A stretch of DNA of 7,020 nucleotides. Origin: an uncultured Eubacteriales bacterium (GTDB lineage: Bacteria; Bacillota; Clostridia; Oscillospirales; Oscillospiraceae). The first letter of the stretch is position 1, and every line of letters starts with the position of its first letter. Made by a program: the position numbers and the translations under genes. Below the pieces are notes generated by a model that saw nothing but the letters and a program-made list of their open reading frames with translations, was not told where the DNA came from and ran no database searches. The stretch covers positions 1 to 7,020 of the forward strand of contig ONVR01000302.1 in the NCBI GenBank assembly GCA_900321335.1, written 5' to 3'. Shown piece by piece: positions 1 to 5,918 of this stretch.

Positions 1-49
1 CAAGGTACACTCGCTGTCCCGGGCGTTCCCGCTCCGTGAGAGCCTGTTT

Positions 50-78
50 ACTATACCACACACACCCTCCCTTGTCAA
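50..78 (-). promoter_or_regulatory. Sigma-A promoter pointing left out of the window
   Basis: On the minus strand TTGACA (78-73) is followed after exactly 17 nt by TATAGT (55-50). This is a perfect -35, a 5/6 -10 and the optimal spacer. Transcription would start near 43 and run out of the left edge, so the driven gene is not visible. The -35 lies only 20 bp beyond the stop codon of the GerAB-type gene, and I see no terminator hairpin between them, so read-through from the ger operon is possible. The roughly 43-nt visible leader (43-1) shows only short 4-bp stems and no recognisable riboswitch or start codon. Confidence 0.75.
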
Positions 79-98
79 GCGCTTTTTTCCATCTTTTT

Positions 99-1181
99 TT
101 ATCTTTTTTTCGCCTTTTTTCCCACCCTCAACATGATGGGGATTACCCCGAATACAACCACAATATTTATAAGTGGAATGGCATATTTTGACAGGCGATG
201 AACGGTAAAAGCGTCGTCGGAGACGAGCATTCCGGCGGCATTTGCAGCAGCGGCGGCCAGGGCGGGCACCGGTTTACACCCCCGGCCCGTCACCGTCTCC
301 GCCAGACGGCGGAGCATAAACAGCAGACTGGCGAGCAGCATGAAATCCGCCCCCACCCACACGGCGATGACCAGCGCCTCAAACCGTTCCGCGATCTTCA
401 GCTCCCGGATGTTCCGGATGAGCACGAAAAACGGGAACTGGAGCTTTTCCGTGACCGGCGCCGACAGGGTGCCCACGGTCACCACCGTGACGGCCAGGCA
501 GACCAGCAGCCCCGCCAGAGCCGCCAGCCGGGCGGGGCCGGGGCGCAGGGTCCGGGGCTCCGTATCCCCGAGAAAGACGAGGAAATACACTCCCACGGAC
601 AGGACGTTCACCGCCGCCAGAGCGGACCACAGAAGGCCGGACCAGTCCAGCCGGGCGTCCGGCAGCAGGTTGCGCACCCGGACGCCGGGCAGGGCCAGGG
701 CACACACCAGGACCATGACCGCCCCCAGCAGCAGGGCCAGTACCCGACCGGCGCCGGCCAGGGATTTAAGCCGTCCCGAGGCGGCGGCCGCAGCCAGAGC
801 CGCCATGACGGTGGACAGCAGCCAGGGCTTTCCCTCCGTATAGACGCAGGAGATCAGCCGCTCCACCCCGGACCGGAGGGTGAAGGCGGTGTAGGCCAGC
901 AGCCACAGCCCCAGAAGCAGGCATACGGCGGTGCCGGTCACGGGGCCGCCGGAGGCCCGGAGCAGGCCCCAGAGGGAGACGCCGGGCTGTCCCCTTCTGA
1001 GCAGGCGGGATATACCATATATAAATGTATAGAGGATCCCGGCGGCGGGCAGCAGGGCCAGGAAGGACGCGCCGCCGCCAAACCGGGCAAAGGCCCAGGG
1101 CAGCAGGCGGATCACCGGCCCCAGGGCGCTGAGAAACGCCATGCTCATCAACTGGGAAAAGGAGATCTTACCGTTTTGCAT
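99..1181 (-). CDS. GerAB-family spore germinant receptor permease (B subunit)
   Basis: This is the nutrient-sensing membrane subunit of a GerA-type germinant receptor in the spore inner membrane. The family belongs to the APC transporter superfamily (Spore_permease), and in Bacillus GerAB binds the amino-acid germinant. The 360-residue product has the usual family length and about ten hydrophobic segments, roughly at residues 7-28, 38-57, 84-104, 119-135, 143-165, 180-203, 217-240, 267-291, 305-321 and 333-352. The stretch FPFFVLIRNI then AERFEALVIAVWV (249-276) matches the family's conserved loop and following helix. The tail is basic (GKKAKKR). The ATG at 1181 has a good AAAGGAG site 6 nt upstream. 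Its start overlaps the end of the GerAC-type gene by 14 bp, which suggests translational coupling. It is the last gene of the operon, in A-C-B order as in the Bacillus gerK operon. The germinant cannot be predicted from sequence. Family assignment is confident; which paralogue it is remains unknown. Confidence 0.92.
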   Translation of the reverse strand: MQNGKISFSQLMSMAFLSALGPVIRLLPWAFARFGGGASFLALLPAAGILYTFIYGISRLLRRGQPGVSLWGLLRASGGPVTGTAVCLLLGLWLLAYTAFTLRSGVERLISCVYTEGKPWLLSTVMAALAAAAASGRLKSLAGAGRVLALLLGAVMVLVCALALPGVRVRNLLPDARLDWSGLLWSALAAVNVLSVGVYFLVFLGDTEPRTLRPGPARLAALAGLLVCLAVTVVTVGTLSAPVTEKLQFPFFVLIRNIRELKIAERFEALVIAVWVGADFMLLASLLFMLRRLAETVTGRGCKPVPALAAAAANAAGMLVSDDAFTVHRLSKYAIPLINIVVVFGVIPIMLRVGKKAKKR

Positions 1182-2313
1182 TTCCCGCTCCTTTCTCCCC
1201 CTGTCCCGTCAGGGGCACCGGATCGGCCACGTCGTAGGTCCGGGTGATGGCGGCGGTGACGCGCAGGGAATAGGCCGCTCCGGGGACGTCGCGGACGGCG
1301 GGCTGCCCGGCAAAGCCCAGCGGATGGGCCAGGGCCAGGCTGCGGCCGATATCGCACACGTCCGCCTCCAGGCTCTCGGCACGGGACAGGGCGCTTTTGA
1401 TCTGGCCAAGCAGCAGCAGGGCAATCTTCCGCTCCAGAAGAGCGCGGCTGTCCGGGTCGCTGACGGCGATCCCGGCGGCGTTCTCCACCACCGTGGCCGC
1501 GGCCGCCACTTCCACGGCGATCTCCCCGGACGCCCGGGCGTCAAAGCGCGCTGTGGCCTCCGTCAGTTCCACCGTCACGCCGTCCAGCGCCACCGTCTGA
1601 TTCTCCGACAGGTTCATCAGCAGCATCATGCCCGCCGTCTCCTCCCGGGTTGCAATGCCGGCCACCCGGCCGTCCTTGAGCACCGCAAAGCCCCCCGTCT
1701 CCACCGAGGCCTTCGGGGCGCCCTCGGAGAGTTCCTCCGCCGGGGCCTGCCGGACGGTCTGTACCAGGGCGCAGCCCCGCTGGGCCAGCGCCGAGAGCAC
1801 GTCGCCGCAGGTGAACACGTGGCCCATGCCGAAGCGAGGCGCCTCCCGGGCCACGGCGGCGAGCATATCCGACACGCCGGTGCTGTCGCACTGGCAGTTG
1901 ACCATCAGATCCTCCGCCGTCCCCTCCGTCAGCAGGAAGAGATTGACCCCCAGACGCATGTCCGTGGACCGGGTAACCAGATCCAGCGCGGCGGGCAGCA
2001 CGTCCCAGGCGTCCGGCCCGATGAGGACGTGCTCCGTATAGGCGAAAAACGCCTCCCCCTTGGTGTAGCTCCGGCGCAGATGCTCCACCGCCAGGGCCAG
2101 GGATTCCCCGGCGGCGGTGAACACCTTGGCCGGCTTTTCGCCCACGTCCGTTCCCGTGCTGGCGGTGACGACGATCTGTCCGTCCCGCTTGTCGACGCCC
2201 AGGGTGGAGATCAATTCCAGATCCCGCACGTCCCGGATGGCCGTCCGCCGGTCGCCGCACCCGGATAAAAGCAGCAGCACCGGCAGCAGCGCCAGCAGTA
2301 TTCTTCGTCTCAT
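1168..2313 (-). CDS. GerAC-family spore germination lipoprotein (C subunit)
   Basis: This is the lipoprotein subunit of the germinant receptor, expected to be anchored on the outer face of the spore inner membrane. The 381-residue product starts with a lipoprotein signal peptide: basic MRRR, a Leu-rich core, then the lipobox LLSGC with the lipidated Cys at residue 19. The N-terminal domain shows the family signature RDLELISTLGVDKRDG (30-45). The C-terminal GerAC domain starts near GGFAVLKDGRVAGIATREETAG (207-228) and runs to about 360, including the late helix LEADVCDIGRSLA (315-327). I chose the ATG at 2313 because it places the signal peptide at the N terminus and has AGGGGG about 6 nt upstream. 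The frame is open further, to 2406, but that would bury the signal peptide behind 31 residues. It sits 319 bp after the GerAA-type gene and overlaps the GerAB-type gene by 14 bp. It looks intact. Confidence 0.93.
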   Translation of the reverse strand: MRRRILLALLPVLLLLSGCGDRRTAIRDVRDLELISTLGVDKRDGQIVVTASTGTDVGEKPAKVFTAAGESLALAVEHLRRSYTKGEAFFAYTEHVLIGPDAWDVLPAALDLVTRSTDMRLGVNLFLLTEGTAEDLMVNCQCDSTGVSDMLAAVAREAPRFGMGHVFTCGDVLSALAQRGCALVQTVRQAPAEELSEGAPKASVETGGFAVLKDGRVAGIATREETAGMMLLMNLSENQTVALDGVTVELTEATARFDARASGEIAVEVAAAATVVENAAGIAVSDPDSRALLERKIALLLLGQIKSALSRAESLEADVCDIGRSLALAHPLGFAGQPAVRDVPGAAYSLRVTAAITRTYDVADPVPLTGQGEKGAGNAKR

Positions 2314-2512
2314 ACGCGCCCCCTGTGAAAATCGATGTGGATCCCGACGCGACACGCCGGGTTTTTTGCCCACCTGCCTCCCGCCCGGTTTCGGGCGTCG
2401 GGGCAAGTCCCTCGCTCCGCTCCAAACGTAACGTGTATGCGCGCACCCCGCCCCGCCACAGGCGGAATGTTACACCCATCTCCGCACCCGGTAGCCGTGC
2501 GGCAATAAACGG

Positions 2513-2632
2513 GCAATCACCTATCCCGGTTCGTTGCAAAAGCGCATTCGGCTGCCGTGCTCCCGCAGAAGCAGCACCCACGATCTCGGCCCGCTATGCC
2601 CACCTTTTTCTCACGAGAAAAAGGTGGGGCCG
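2513..2632 (+). repeat. Short form of a modular dispersed repeat (one degenerate unit plus hairpin)
   Basis: This element matches the array at 6603-7020 in order and orientation. It has GCAATCACCTA (2513-2523, exact at 6603-6613), a degenerate unit containing GGCTGCCGTGC then CCCGCAG and later CGGCCCGCTAT, then the hairpin with core TTTTTCTCACGAGAAAAA, and GGGGCCG (2626-2632, exact at 6900-6906). It ends directly against the stop codon of the GerAA-type gene (2633-2635). No terminal inverted repeats, target-site duplication or open frame are visible, so it is a non-coding dispersed repeat rather than a recognisable insertion sequence. Confidence 0.65.
2599..2628 (-). terminator. Perfect 14-bp hairpin just after the GerAA-type gene
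   Basis: The arms 2599-2612 (CCCACCTTTTTCTC) and 2615-2628 are exact reverse complements with a 2-nt centre. On the minus strand it begins 4 nt after the GerAA-type stop codon, a position suited to transcript termination, attenuation or 3'-end protection. There is no T-tract after it on either strand (the T-run is inside the stem), so classical intrinsic termination is doubtful. It could lower expression of the C and B genes relative to A. It is also the 3' module of the repeat element. Confidence 0.45.
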
Positions 2633-4135
2633 TTATCGCTGTTTGCGGCGGTTTGGGGTGTTCGTCTCCGGCCACCGGAGCTTCTCCCGGTCCGGGGGCA
2701 GGTGGGCAACGCCCCGGAGCAGCTCGGACAGGGAGCCGGAGGAGAGGGGGTACATGTAGTCGGCCCCGAAGGACTCCAGATCGCACAGCCGGCAGACCAG
2801 AACGCAGAAAGCCGCCATCATCCCGAAAAATCCCCCGCAGGCGGCGGCCAGCACGAACAGAAACCGCCACAGCCGCACCGCGGCGGCCAGATCCGTGTTG
2901 GGGGTGGTGTACCCGGCGATCCCGGACAGCGCCACGATGATCACCACCACCGGCGAGACCACCTTGGCCTCCACCGCAGACTGTCCCACGATGAGCGCGC
3001 CGATGATGGACACCGTCTGCCCCACCGTCGCCGGGAGCCGGAGCCCCGCCTCCTGGAGGATCTCAAAAGCCAGCAGCATCCCCAGCGCCTCCACCGCCGT
3101 GGGAAACGGCACCGACTGCTTGCTCTGGATCATGGTCTGCATGAGCCGGGTGGGGATCATCTCCTGATGATACATGGCCACCGCCACGTAAACCGCCGGC
3201 AGCAGCAGACTGAGCAGCAGCGCAAAAAACCGCAGCACCGTGAGCACCGAAGACACCGCAAAGTGATAGGCGTCATCCTCCGGCATCTTCATAAACTGTA
3301 CCAGGGTAGCCGGAGCCAGCAGGCCCATGGGCAGCCCGTCGATGAGCAGCCCCACACGCCCCTCCAGCAGATTCGCCGCAAAGCGGTCCGGCCGCTCCGT
3401 CCGCAGCAGCTGGGGAAAGACGCACCCCGGCCTGTCGCAGATCCGGTGCTCCACCGCCCCCACGGAGTTGACCCCGTCCACGTCGATCCGGGCCAGCCGC
3501 CGCCGCATCTCCCGAACCAGCGCCGGATCCGTCAGCCCCTGGATGTAAACCACCGTCACCGCCGTCCGGGTCCGCCGCCCCACGGTCATCTGATGAAACC
3601 GCAGCATGGGCTCGTGGAGCCGCCGCCGCACCAGCATGGAGTTCACCTTCAGGATCTCGATGAACACGTCCTTGCTGCCCTTCATGGGCTTTTCCTCTTT
3701 CGGCTCGTCAATGGCCCGCTTGTCCGTGGCCCGGACCTCAAAAGTCACCGCCACAGCGGCATCGTCAAACACCACGGCACAAAACCCGTTGAGCAGATCG
3801 TCCACCACCTGGGCCAGCGCCTGCCTGCGTTTTACAGTATAGCCGTAGACCCGGCCGGACATCATAAACTGTACCGCCTGCTCCGGGGTCGTCACGCCCC
3901 CGAACCGGTCTTGCTCCGTCAGCGGCCGCAGCACGTACTCCGCGATCTCTTTGCCCGAGGTGAGCCCGTCCAAAAACACCAGCTCCCCTCTCACGCCCCC
4001 CGGCAGGACCAGCTCCCGCCGCTCAAAATCATAACAATCGGAAAAAATCTCCCCCAGCTTCTCCGCCGACACCGGCCCCGGAAACCGCTCCCGGGGCGGA
4101 TGCCAGGGTACCGTCTGCTCCCGTTTTCTGCCCAT
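2633..4135 (-). CDS. GerAA-family spore germinant receptor channel subunit (A subunit)
   Basis: This is the A subunit of a GerA-type receptor. The family is membrane-embedded, and recent work describes A subunits as forming an oligomeric nutrient-gated ion channel. The 500-residue product has a long soluble N-terminal region (about 1-295) followed by membrane segments near 297-320, 346-360, 368-392, 393-415 and 424-449, then a short basic tail. Family motifs in order are KGSKDVFIEILKVN with VRRR (152-172), FPQLLRTERPD (240-250), LLEGRVGLLIDGLPMGLLAP (256-275), and EILQEAGLRLPATVGQTVS (358-376) leading to IVGQSAVEAKVVSP. The first motif is usually G-x-x-[DE]-G-F, and here the second Gly is Val. 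I chose the ATG at 4135, which has GGGAGG at 4148-4143, 7 nt upstream. The frame stays open to a TTG at 4243, but that longer start would overlap the sigma-G-like promoter. It heads the operon. Intact length and motifs argue for a functional gene. Confidence 0.93.
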   Translation of the reverse strand: MGRKREQTVPWHPPRERFPGPVSAEKLGEIFSDCYDFERRELVLPGGVRGELVFLDGLTSGKEIAEYVLRPLTEQDRFGGVTTPEQAVQFMMSGRVYGYTVKRRQALAQVVDDLLNGFCAVVFDDAAVAVTFEVRATDKRAIDEPKEEKPMKGSKDVFIEILKVNSMLVRRRLHEPMLRFHQMTVGRRTRTAVTVVYIQGLTDPALVREMRRRLARIDVDGVNSVGAVEHRICDRPGCVFPQLLRTERPDRFAANLLEGRVGLLIDGLPMGLLAPATLVQFMKMPEDDAYHFAVSSVLTVLRFFALLLSLLLPAVYVAVAMYHQEMIPTRLMQTMIQSKQSVPFPTAVEALGMLLAFEILQEAGLRLPATVGQTVSIIGALIVGQSAVEAKVVSPVVVIIVALSGIAGYTTPNTDLAAAVRLWRFLFVLAAACGGFFGMMAAFCVLVCRLCDLESFGADYMYPLSSGSLSELLRGVAHLPPDREKLRWPETNTPNRRKQR

Positions 4136-4164
4136 GGGCCCGCCTCCCGTCCGCGCTTTTTGCT

Positions 4165-4195
4165 TAGTATGGCCCCCCCGGCCGGAAATTATTGC
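4165..4195 (-). promoter_or_regulatory. Sigma-G-type (forespore) promoter of the ger operon
   Basis: Reading the minus strand, CATACTA (4171-4165) matches the Bacillus sigma-G -10 consensus CATWHTA at every position. It is preceded after 18 nt by CAATA (4194-4190), which fits the -35 consensus gHATR except for its first base. The 18-nt spacer is the one described for sigma-G. Predicted transcription start is near 4158, about 10 nt before the GGGAGG ribosome binding site at 4148-4143. Known gerA-type operons are sigma-G controlled, so position, motif and gene function agree. Confidence 0.72.
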
Positions 4196-4227
4196 GCCCG
4201 CCCTTAAAAATTTTTTCGCAAAAGGTA

Positions 4228-4256
4228 TTGACAAAACACGCAAAGGAGTTTACTAT
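4228..4256 (+). promoter_or_regulatory. Sigma-A promoter P1 of the nfeD-paraslipin operon
   Basis: TTGACA (4228-4233) is followed after 17 nt by TACTAT (4251-4256), a perfect -35 with a 4/6 -10. Transcription would start near 4263, giving a leader of about 130 nt before the NfeD start codon. It is oriented away from the ger operon, whose sigma-G promoter starts about 35 bp to the left on the other strand. Confidence 0.55.
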
Positions 4257-4307
4257 ACAGGTAAGCACAATTCACCTTTTCGGTTACGCTTTCCCAGGCG
4301 TGCCAAA

Positions 4308-4325
4308 TGTGCTATACTAAGCACA
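4308..4325 (+). promoter_or_regulatory. Extended -10 promoter P2 overlapped by an inverted repeat
   Basis: TGC-TATACT (4310-4318) is an extended -10 element (TGn plus a 5/6 TATAAT match). The -35 position at 17 nt (4290-4295, TTTCCC) is poor, as is common for extended -10 promoters. The -10 lies inside the exact inverted repeat TGTGCT (4308-4313) N6 AGCACA (4320-4325), a shape suited to a dimeric repressor. An additional AGCACAA half-site occurs at 4264-4270. The start would be near 4325. The regulator is unknown, and a chance 6-bp palindrome cannot be excluded. Confidence 0.45.
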
Positions 4326-4341
4326 AAGAGGAACAAAAAAA

Positions 4342-4367
4342 GCCTGTGGGGACGTTCCCATACAGGC
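4342..4367 (+). promoter_or_regulatory. Leader stem-loop upstream of nfeD
   Basis: GCCTGT (4342-4347) pairs with ACAGGC (4362-4367), and GGG (4348-4350) pairs with CCC (4357-4359). A 2-nt AT bulge lies on the 3' side and a small ACGT-type loop is at the tip. It ends 13 nt before the AAGGAGG site of nfeD. There is no T-run after it, so it is not a terminator. It may stabilise the mRNA or modulate translation. No riboswitch class is recognised. Confidence 0.35.
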
Positions 4368-4394
4368 AGCAGGTTTGAAGAAGGAGGTCAGACG

Positions 4395-4841
4395 ATGAAT
4401 CCCTACATTGTGCTGTGGCTGATTCTCATGGTCATTCTGTTTGGCATCGAGGCGGCCACCGTAAACCTTGTCTCCATCTGGTTTGCCCTGGGGGCCCTGG
4501 GGGCCCTGATCGCGGCCATCGCCGGGGGCCAGCTCTGGCTCCAGGTGACGGTGTTCGTTGTGGTCGCCGCGGTCACGCTGCTGCTGACCCGGCCGGTTTT
4601 GAAAAAGCGGCTGGCGGTCCGGCATCAGCCCACAAACGCCGACAAGGTCTATGAGCTGCCCGCCGTGGTGACCGAGCGCATCGACAACGAGGCCGGAACG
4701 GGCGCCGTCAGCAGCGGCGGCAAGATCTGGACCGCCAGGTCCGCCGACTGCGTCCCCATCGAGGCCGGCACCCGGGTAAAGGTCCTGTCCATCGAGGGGG
4801 TCAAGCTCATTGTTACGCCGGAAGCGGCAAGGGTAAATTAA
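4395..4841 (+). CDS. Short NfeD-family membrane protein (paraslipin partner)
   Basis: This is a 148-residue NfeD protein of the short class that lacks the ClpP-like protease domain. Three membrane helices (about 4-23, 25-44, 47-65) are followed by a soluble C-terminal OB-fold domain (about 78-145). Family hallmarks in that domain are TNAD (80-83), GKIWTARS (109-116) and PIEAGTRVKVLSIEG (121-135). Such proteins are usually encoded next to stomatin/slipin-type SPFH proteins, as with E. coli ybbJ beside qmcA, and are thought to work with them in membrane-microdomain organisation. Here an SPFH gene follows after 55 bp on the same strand. The ATG at 4395 is fixed by AAGGAGG at 4381-4387, 7 nt upstream. 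The frame is open back to about 4134 but without a comparable start. Exact cellular function of this family remains unclear. Confidence 0.9.
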   Translation: MNPYIVLWLILMVILFGIEAATVNLVSIWFALGALGALIAAIAGGQLWLQVTVFVVVAAVTLLLTRPVLKKRLAVRHQPTNADKVYELPAVVTERIDNEAGTGAVSSGGKIWTARSADCVPIEAGTRVKVLSIEGVKLIVTPEAARVN

Positions 4842-4896
4842 ATTCACAATCATCCGTCAAACATTCACACGTGTATTTGGAAAGGAGCGCATACTC

Positions 4897-5826
4897 ATGG
4901 GTGGAACCATCGCCATCGTGATCCTCGCGATCATCATTCTCATCATTCTCGTCAAGAACATCCGCATCGTCCAGCAGGCCAGGGCCTTCGTCATCGAGCG
5001 GCTGGGCGCCTACAGCACCACCTGGGGCGTGGGCCTGCATTTCAAGGTCCCGTTCATCGAGCGGGTGGCCAAGGTGGTCTCTCTGAAGGAGCAGGTCGTG
5101 GACTTCGCCCCCCAGCCCGTGATCACCAAGGACAACGTCACCATGCAGATCGACACGGTGCTGTACTTTGAGATCACCGACCCCAAGCTGTACACCTACG
5201 GCGTGGAGCAGCCTCTGACCGCCATTGAAAACCTCACCGCCACGACCCTGCGTAACATCATCGGCGATCTGGAGCTGGACCAGACCCTCACCTCCCGGGA
5301 CATCATCAACAGCAAGATGCGCGTGATCCTGGATGAGGCCACGGACCCCTGGGGCATCCGCATCAACCGGGTGGAGCTCAAGAACATCCTGCCGCCCAAG
5401 GAGATCCAGAACGCCATGGAGAAGCAGATGAAGGCCGAGCGTGAGCGCCGTGAGGCCATCCTCCGGGCAGAGGGCGAGAAGAAGTCCGCCATCCTTCTGG
5501 CAGAAGGCGAGCGGGAGTCCGCCGTCCTCCGGGCCGACGCCAAGAAGCAGGCCCAGATCCTGGAGGCCGAGGGCCAGGCCGAGGCCATTTTGAAGGTCCA
5601 GCAGGCCACCGCCGAGGGCATCAAGCTCATCAACGCCGCCGGCGCCTCGGAGGAGGTCATCAAGCTCAAGTCTCTGGAGGCCTTCACCGCCGCCGCCAAC
5701 GGCAAAGCCACCAAGATCATCATCCCCTCGGAGATCCAGGGTCTGGCCGGTCTTGCCACCTCCTTCAAGGAAGTCATCACCGAGCCCAAAGCCCCTGCCG
5801 CTCCGGCAAAGCCCGCAGGCAAATAA
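4897..5826 (+). CDS. SPFH/Band-7 paraslipin (QmcA-like membrane scaffold protein)
   Basis: This 309-residue protein is close in length to E. coli QmcA. It has an N-terminal membrane anchor (about 4-19), then the SPFH/Band-7 domain (about 22-185). Family stretches include FVIERLGAYSTTWGVGLHFK (31-50), VPFIERV (51-57), VITKDNV (75-81), LRNIIGDLELDQTLTSRD (118-135) and WGIRINRVELKNILPP (152-167). A long Ala/Glu-rich coiled coil follows (about 172-235) with repeated AEGE motifs (191-194, 202-205), typical of SPFH oligomerisation. The family's conserved C-terminal segment KIIIPSEIQGLAGLA is at 273-287, and the tail is Pro/Ala-rich. SPFH proteins assemble into large ring or cage structures at the membrane and bind membrane proteases or NfeD partners. 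AAAGGAG at 4881-4887 lies 9 nt before the ATG. It shares an operon with nfeD and is followed by a terminator. The class is clear; the client in this organism is not. Confidence 0.94.
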   Translation: MGGTIAIVILAIIILIILVKNIRIVQQARAFVIERLGAYSTTWGVGLHFKVPFIERVAKVVSLKEQVVDFAPQPVITKDNVTMQIDTVLYFEITDPKLYTYGVEQPLTAIENLTATTLRNIIGDLELDQTLTSRDIINSKMRVILDEATDPWGIRINRVELKNILPPKEIQNAMEKQMKAERERREAILRAEGEKKSAILLAEGERESAVLRADAKKQAQILEAEGQAEAILKVQQATAEGIKLINAAGASEEVIKLKSLEAFTAAANGKATKIIIPSEIQGLAGLATSFKEVITEPKAPAAPAKPAGK

Positions 5827-5831
5827 AGCTC

Positions 5832-5866
5832 CGGGGCCGCAGATCTCTGCGGCCCCGTCTGTTTCT
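5832..5866 (+). terminator. Intrinsic terminator after the paraslipin gene
   Basis: CGGGGCCGCAG (5832-5842) pairs perfectly with CTGCGGCCCCG (5847-5857) around the loop ATCT. This 11-bp GC-rich stem is followed by TCTGTTTCT. It begins 5 bp after the stop codon. The T-tract is interrupted, so some read-through into the next gene is plausible. Confidence 0.8.
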
Positions 5867-5918
5867 CCGCCCCTCCGTGACCGGCGGGGGCGACGCCCTT
5901 GAAAAGGAGGGAGCTTCC

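Larger units (their letters stand above)
2314..2632. other. 319-bp gap between GerAA- and GerAC-type genes
   Basis: No credible gene is present. The right part (2513-2632) is the short form of the repeat element also found at the right edge of the window. The left part (2314-2512) holds a small GC hairpin, CGCCCG-GTTT-CGGGCG (2382-2397), with no T-run on either strand, so it is not a standard terminator. I found no convincing sigma-G or sigma-A promoter on the minus strand for the C gene. Co-transcription from the promoter upstream of the A gene is therefore the simplest reading. Confidence 0.6.

Noticed and set aside
46..56. 11-bp word GTTTACTATAC shared by the left-edge promoter region and P1 of nfeD (4248-4258)
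   Set aside because: It is a -10-like AT-rich word used in opposite orientation at the two sites; chance similarity of promoter sequence is enough to explain it.
2382..2397. CGCCCG-GTTT-CGGGCG hairpin as a terminator
   Set aside because: No T-run follows on either strand, and on the minus strand it would cut off the C and B genes of the operon.
2534..4207. Long open frame on the plus strand opposite the GerAA-type gene (and similar ones at 198-1247 and 1141-2268)
   Set aside because: The translations are rich in His, Gln, Arg, Pro and Gly with no domain, typical of the antisense frame of GC-rich genes. The opposite strand encodes recognisable Ger proteins.
4136..4243. Longer GerAA start at the TTG codon at 4243
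   Set aside because: It lacks a good ribosome binding site, adds a non-family N terminus, and would place the sigma-G-like promoter inside the gene. The ATG at 4135 has GGGAGG at 7 nt.
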